Origin: an uncultured Aquimarina sp. | Lineage (GTDB): Bacteria; Bacteroidota; Bacteroidia; Flavobacteriales; Flavobacteriaceae | Assembly: GCF_947495315.1 (NCBI RefSeq) | Contig: NZ_CANLYD010000010.1 | Span: 124,001-188,000 of the forward strand | DNA: 64,000 nt | Reading direction: 5' to 3' | Part shown: one piece after another, positions 61,917 through 64,000 of the stretch | Numbering within the stretch: position 1 is the stretch's first letter | Layout: each line of letters begins with the position of its first letter | Notes under the pieces: model-generated | The model's database searches: none | What the model saw: only the letters and a program-made list of their open reading frames with translations | Told to the model about the DNA's origin: nothing | Position numbers and translations under genes: made by a program

Positions 61917-63026
61917 CTATCGAATCTGAGAAAATCTAATTCCGAGTTGTTTTTCCAGATCTCTAATCACTTTTAATTCTTGCTTAACTATTAATGCTAA
62001 TGATAACCCAGTTTTTCCAGCTCTTGCGGTTCTACCACTTCGATGCGTATAATACTCTATTTGATCTGGTAATTGATAATGAACTACAAATGCTAAATCG
62101 GCTACGTCAATCCCTCTTGCGGCTACATCCGTAGAAACTAATAACCCGAGAGAACCTTTTTTGAAGGCACGCATCACCTTATCTCTGTCTTTTTGAGTCA
62201 TATCACCCTCTAGTAAACCTACATCATGATTTTTTGCAATAAGCTGCTTAGACAATTTGCGTGCTGCAGCTTTAGTTTTAGTAAAAATGATACCTCTTTG
62301 ATTTTTTTGAGATTTAAGAAAATAAGTTAATGTATCTAATTTATTTGCTTCTTCACCAACAACGAATTGATGTTCAATCCCCTTATTAACTGCATCGTTT
62401 TTATCTACAGACACTCGTACAGCATTTTTATCTACATAAGAATTAATAATTTCATTGAGAGCAGATGGTATAGTAGCAGAAAACAGCCAAACATTTCTTC
62501 GACCTTTAGTTTTGCTTAAAATTGTGGTGAGATCTTTTTTAAACCCCATACTCAACATCTCATCAGCTTCATCCATCACAATAGTCTTGATCTTAGAGAT
62601 ATCTACTGCTTTTCTTTCCATTAGATCAATAAGTCTGCCTGGAGTTGCTACAATTATGTGAGTAGGTCTTTTTAACCTCGAAAGTTGTATTTCGATCTTT
62701 TCTCCACCGTAAACAGATTCTGTAAAAATTTTATCGGTATACTTAGTGAACTTAAAAAGTTGTTTCGCAATTTGTTGTCCCAGTTCTCTAGTGGGAGCCA
62801 AAACTAAGGCTTGAACTTCTTTCTTTGTAGGATCAATAGCTGTTAATAAAGGAATACCAAAAGCTGCTGTTTTCCCTGTACCTGTCTGAGCTTTACCAAT
62901 AAAATCTATTTGATTATTGATCAGAACAGGTAATGTTTGTTCTTGAATTTTGGTAGGGATCGTAATCCCCATTTCTTTTAGACCTTTATTTAGATCTTTA
63001 GGAACACCTAATTCTGAAAATTTCAT
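61917..63026 (-). CDS. DEAD-box ATP-dependent RNA helicase
   Basis: A 369-aa core helicase: Q motif region (SELGVPKDLNKGLKEMG...PTKIQEQ), Walker A AQTGTGKT, PTRELGQQ, TPGRLID, DEAD in VMDEADEML, SAT in FSATIPS, then the C-lobe with STDVAARGIDV and HRSGRTARAG. It ends almost right after motif VI, so it has no basic tail, unlike the long cold-shock DEAD-box proteins. It remodels RNA, probably in ribosome or mRNA metabolism, and has no evident link to the T6SS. Confidence 0.93.
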   Translation of the reverse strand: MKFSELGVPKDLNKGLKEMGITIPTKIQEQTLPVLINNQIDFIGKAQTGTGKTAAFGIPLLTAIDPTKKEVQALVLAPTRELGQQIAKQLFKFTKYTDKIFTESVYGGEKIEIQLSRLKRPTHIIVATPGRLIDLMERKAVDISKIKTIVMDEADEMLSMGFKKDLTTILSKTKGRRNVWLFSATIPSALNEIINSYVDKNAVRVSVDKNDAVNKGIEHQFVVGEEANKLDTLTYFLKSQKNQRGIIFTKTKAAARKLSKQLIAKNHDVGLLEGDMTQKDRDKVMRAFKKGSLGLLVSTDVAARGIDVADLAFVVHYQLPDQIEYYTHRSGRTARAGKTGLSLALIVKQELKVIRDLEKQLGIRFSQIR

Positions 63027-63113
63027 CCTTATTTTGTTTTAGGGTACAAAAATAGATGAATATATTCATTGCCCAACTAAATAGGTAAATACATCATAGA
63101 AAATATAAGGGTA

Positions 63114-63527
63114 TTAACATGATATTTTCATGAAATAATCAAATAATTGTTTTTTTAAGGTTAGTCCTCTTTTATGAAAGTGAGACTTATCCATACAGAA
63201 ACCTCCTGAACAATTAAAGTCAGATCCTTCGTCAGACGAAATGATATCAATAAGTGAAATACTCTCAGAATGTATATGACAGATTTGTTCCGGAGTATGT
63301 TCAGAATGGTTATGGGAATCGTGAGAGTCTAATTCAAAATTTGAAATGTAAGAAAAAACGTTCTTTTTATTAAAACCGTCCATTTCAAAATTTGTTGATA
63401 TATCTAAAATTGTTACTTGATTATCAAACAGGGCTTTAACTTCCTTAACATCTTCTTTCTGAGCTTTTAATAAAGGGGATACTAATAAAAAAACTAATAA
63501 TAAAGTGGGGTGTAGTTGTTTAGTCAT
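63114..63527 (-). CDS. Small exported His-rich protein
   Basis: A 137-aa protein with a signal peptide (about 1-22, LLLVFLLVSPLLKAQ). The middle contains a His-rich stretch (HDSHNHSEHTPEQICHIHSE, about 73-92) that could bind zinc or nickel, and a Cys-containing segment (NCSGGFCMDKSHFHKRG) follows. No recognised family. A metal-sensing or chaperone role is speculative. Confidence 0.6.
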   Translation of the reverse strand: MTKQLHPTLLLVFLLVSPLLKAQKEDVKEVKALFDNQVTILDISTNFEMDGFNKKNVFSYISNFELDSHDSHNHSEHTPEQICHIHSESISLIDIISSDEGSDFNCSGGFCMDKSHFHKRGLTLKKQLFDYFMKISC

Positions 63528-63733
63528 ATGTATTTTTTTGGCTTGTTAATACAAATTCAAAGTAAGCCTGTTTTTAAATAAATCTTCGGAAATTTAAGCC
63601 GTATTATTTAAAATCATCGGCAAAATACACATAAATAGGTTTAAGTGCAATATATTTTAAAACTTTAACACTATTTACGACTGATTATAGCTACAAAACG
63701 AAATATTAATTTTTATTTCAAGTAAAAACCTAA

Positions 63734-64000
63734 CTAAAATAAGGTTGCACCATCGGATGAATGGTTGGGTAAATTAAGACTTGTTCCTAATTCCTTATTC
63801 AGCAATTCAATAAAATATTTAGACAATAGCGGAGATTCTTGTTCAATATTCTGATGTACAAAAAAATGAATATCCTCAATACCCTGTTCTTTCCAGAATT
63901 TTAATCGACTTACCCATTCGTCTAATCTCGTATAATCTGTTTCATGATTAGCACCTACATATCTTATAAAAGCTTCTTTATTAGTAAGCCTCATATGCAA
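63734..64000 (-). CDS. DUF72 domain-containing protein (C-terminal part only)
   Basis: The window edge cuts this gene; the last 88 residues remain. DTRLDEW-like DYTRLDEWVSRLKFWKEQGIEDIHFFVHQNIEQESPLL corresponds to the end of the DUF72 TIM-barrel, where a YNNH-like motif of the family is replaced by HQN. DUF72 proteins resemble endonuclease IV-type barrels; their function is not established. The Met near the edge is internal, not the start. Confidence 0.8.
   Translation of the reverse strand: MHMRLTNKEAFIRYVGANHETDYTRLDEWVSRLKFWKEQGIEDIHFFVHQNIEQESPLLSKYFIELLNKELGTSLNLPNHSSDGATLF

Noticed and set aside
61917..63026. DEAD-box helicase as part of the T6SS
   Set aside because: It is in a separate transcript, is a core housekeeping family, and lies beyond the clpV promoter region.

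Overview
The window is AT-rich DNA from a member of the Bacteroidota, most likely a marine Flavobacteriaceae. This rests on the absence of Shine-Dalgarno sequences, promoters of the TTTG-N19-TAnnTTTG type, many short lipoproteins (signal peptide plus Cys), TssN/TssO proteins, and a photolyase cluster of the kind common in surface-living flavobacteria. The genus cannot be fixed from the sequence. I see no tRNA, rRNA, CRISPR array or intact insertion sequence.

Layout. (1) 1-3.8 kb: an exported amidohydrolase, a serine beta-lactamase-fold lipoprotein and a decayed gene. (2) 3.8-10.9 kb, minus strand: a nine-gene tightly packed light-damage operon, folE - flavin reductase-like - small membrane protein - DUF2256 - cryptochrome DASH - Fe-S photolyase - second photolyase - TIGR03643 - DUF2452. 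A 9-bp inverted repeat lies in front of folE. (3) 11.3-13.1 kb: an M61 metallopeptidase with PDZ domain. (4) 13.2-22 kb: the membrane/baseplate half of a Bacteroidota type VI secretion system (T6SS subtype iii): tssE-tssF-PKD protein-tssK-tssO on the minus strand, diverging from a C40 peptidase lipoprotein, a tssG-like gene and tssN, then two hcp (tssD) genes. (5) 22.4-54.5 kb: the effector island. The first vgrG carries a Tle1-type phospholipase with a DUF2931 lipoprotein, a DUF4280/PAAR-like effector, and a 707-aa protein whose C-terminus carries the HxxxxxxD...HxH zinc motif of LAS peptidoglycan peptidases. A long array of probable immunity genes follows: lipoproteins, small membrane proteins, two GIDE/MULAN-like membrane proteins, a WG-repeat lipoprotein and a TonB-C-like protein. 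The second vgrG carries an adaptor-like gene, a PAAR-Rhs protein with a GIY-YIG nuclease tip, its putative immunity gene, then displaced Rhs tips and further immunity genes. (6) 54.6-57.2 kb: a PAS histidine kinase and a translationally coupled single-domain response regulator. (7) 57.2-61.6 kb, minus strand: clpV-tssB-tssC, the contractile sheath and its unfoldase. (8) 61.9-64 kb: a DEAD-box RNA helicase, a small His-rich exported protein and a truncated DUF72 gene.

How it fits together. TssB/C (sheath), ClpV, TssK/F/G/E (baseplate), TssN/TssO/PKD protein (the envelope module that replaces TssJLM in subtype iii), Hcp and VgrG make an almost complete contact-dependent weapon. No TssR- or TssQ-like gene is recognisable here, so those are elsewhere or too divergent for me to see. 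The predicted cargo attacks three target classes: phospholipid, peptidoglycan and DNA. The probable immunity proteins match these compartments: lipoproteins and membrane proteins for envelope toxins, cytosolic Imm26/LRR-like proteins for nucleases.

The island is actively remodelled. It holds internally deleted gene copies, Rhs-tip relics joined to a hairpin repeat, a toxin remnant whose immunity gene survives, and two copies of a palindromic repeat inserted in frame inside the Rhs gene. The best candidates for something undescribed are the LAS-peptidase effector, the C-terminal domain of the DUF4280 effector, the two vgrG-linked adaptor families, the GIDE-like pair and the in-frame palindromic element.
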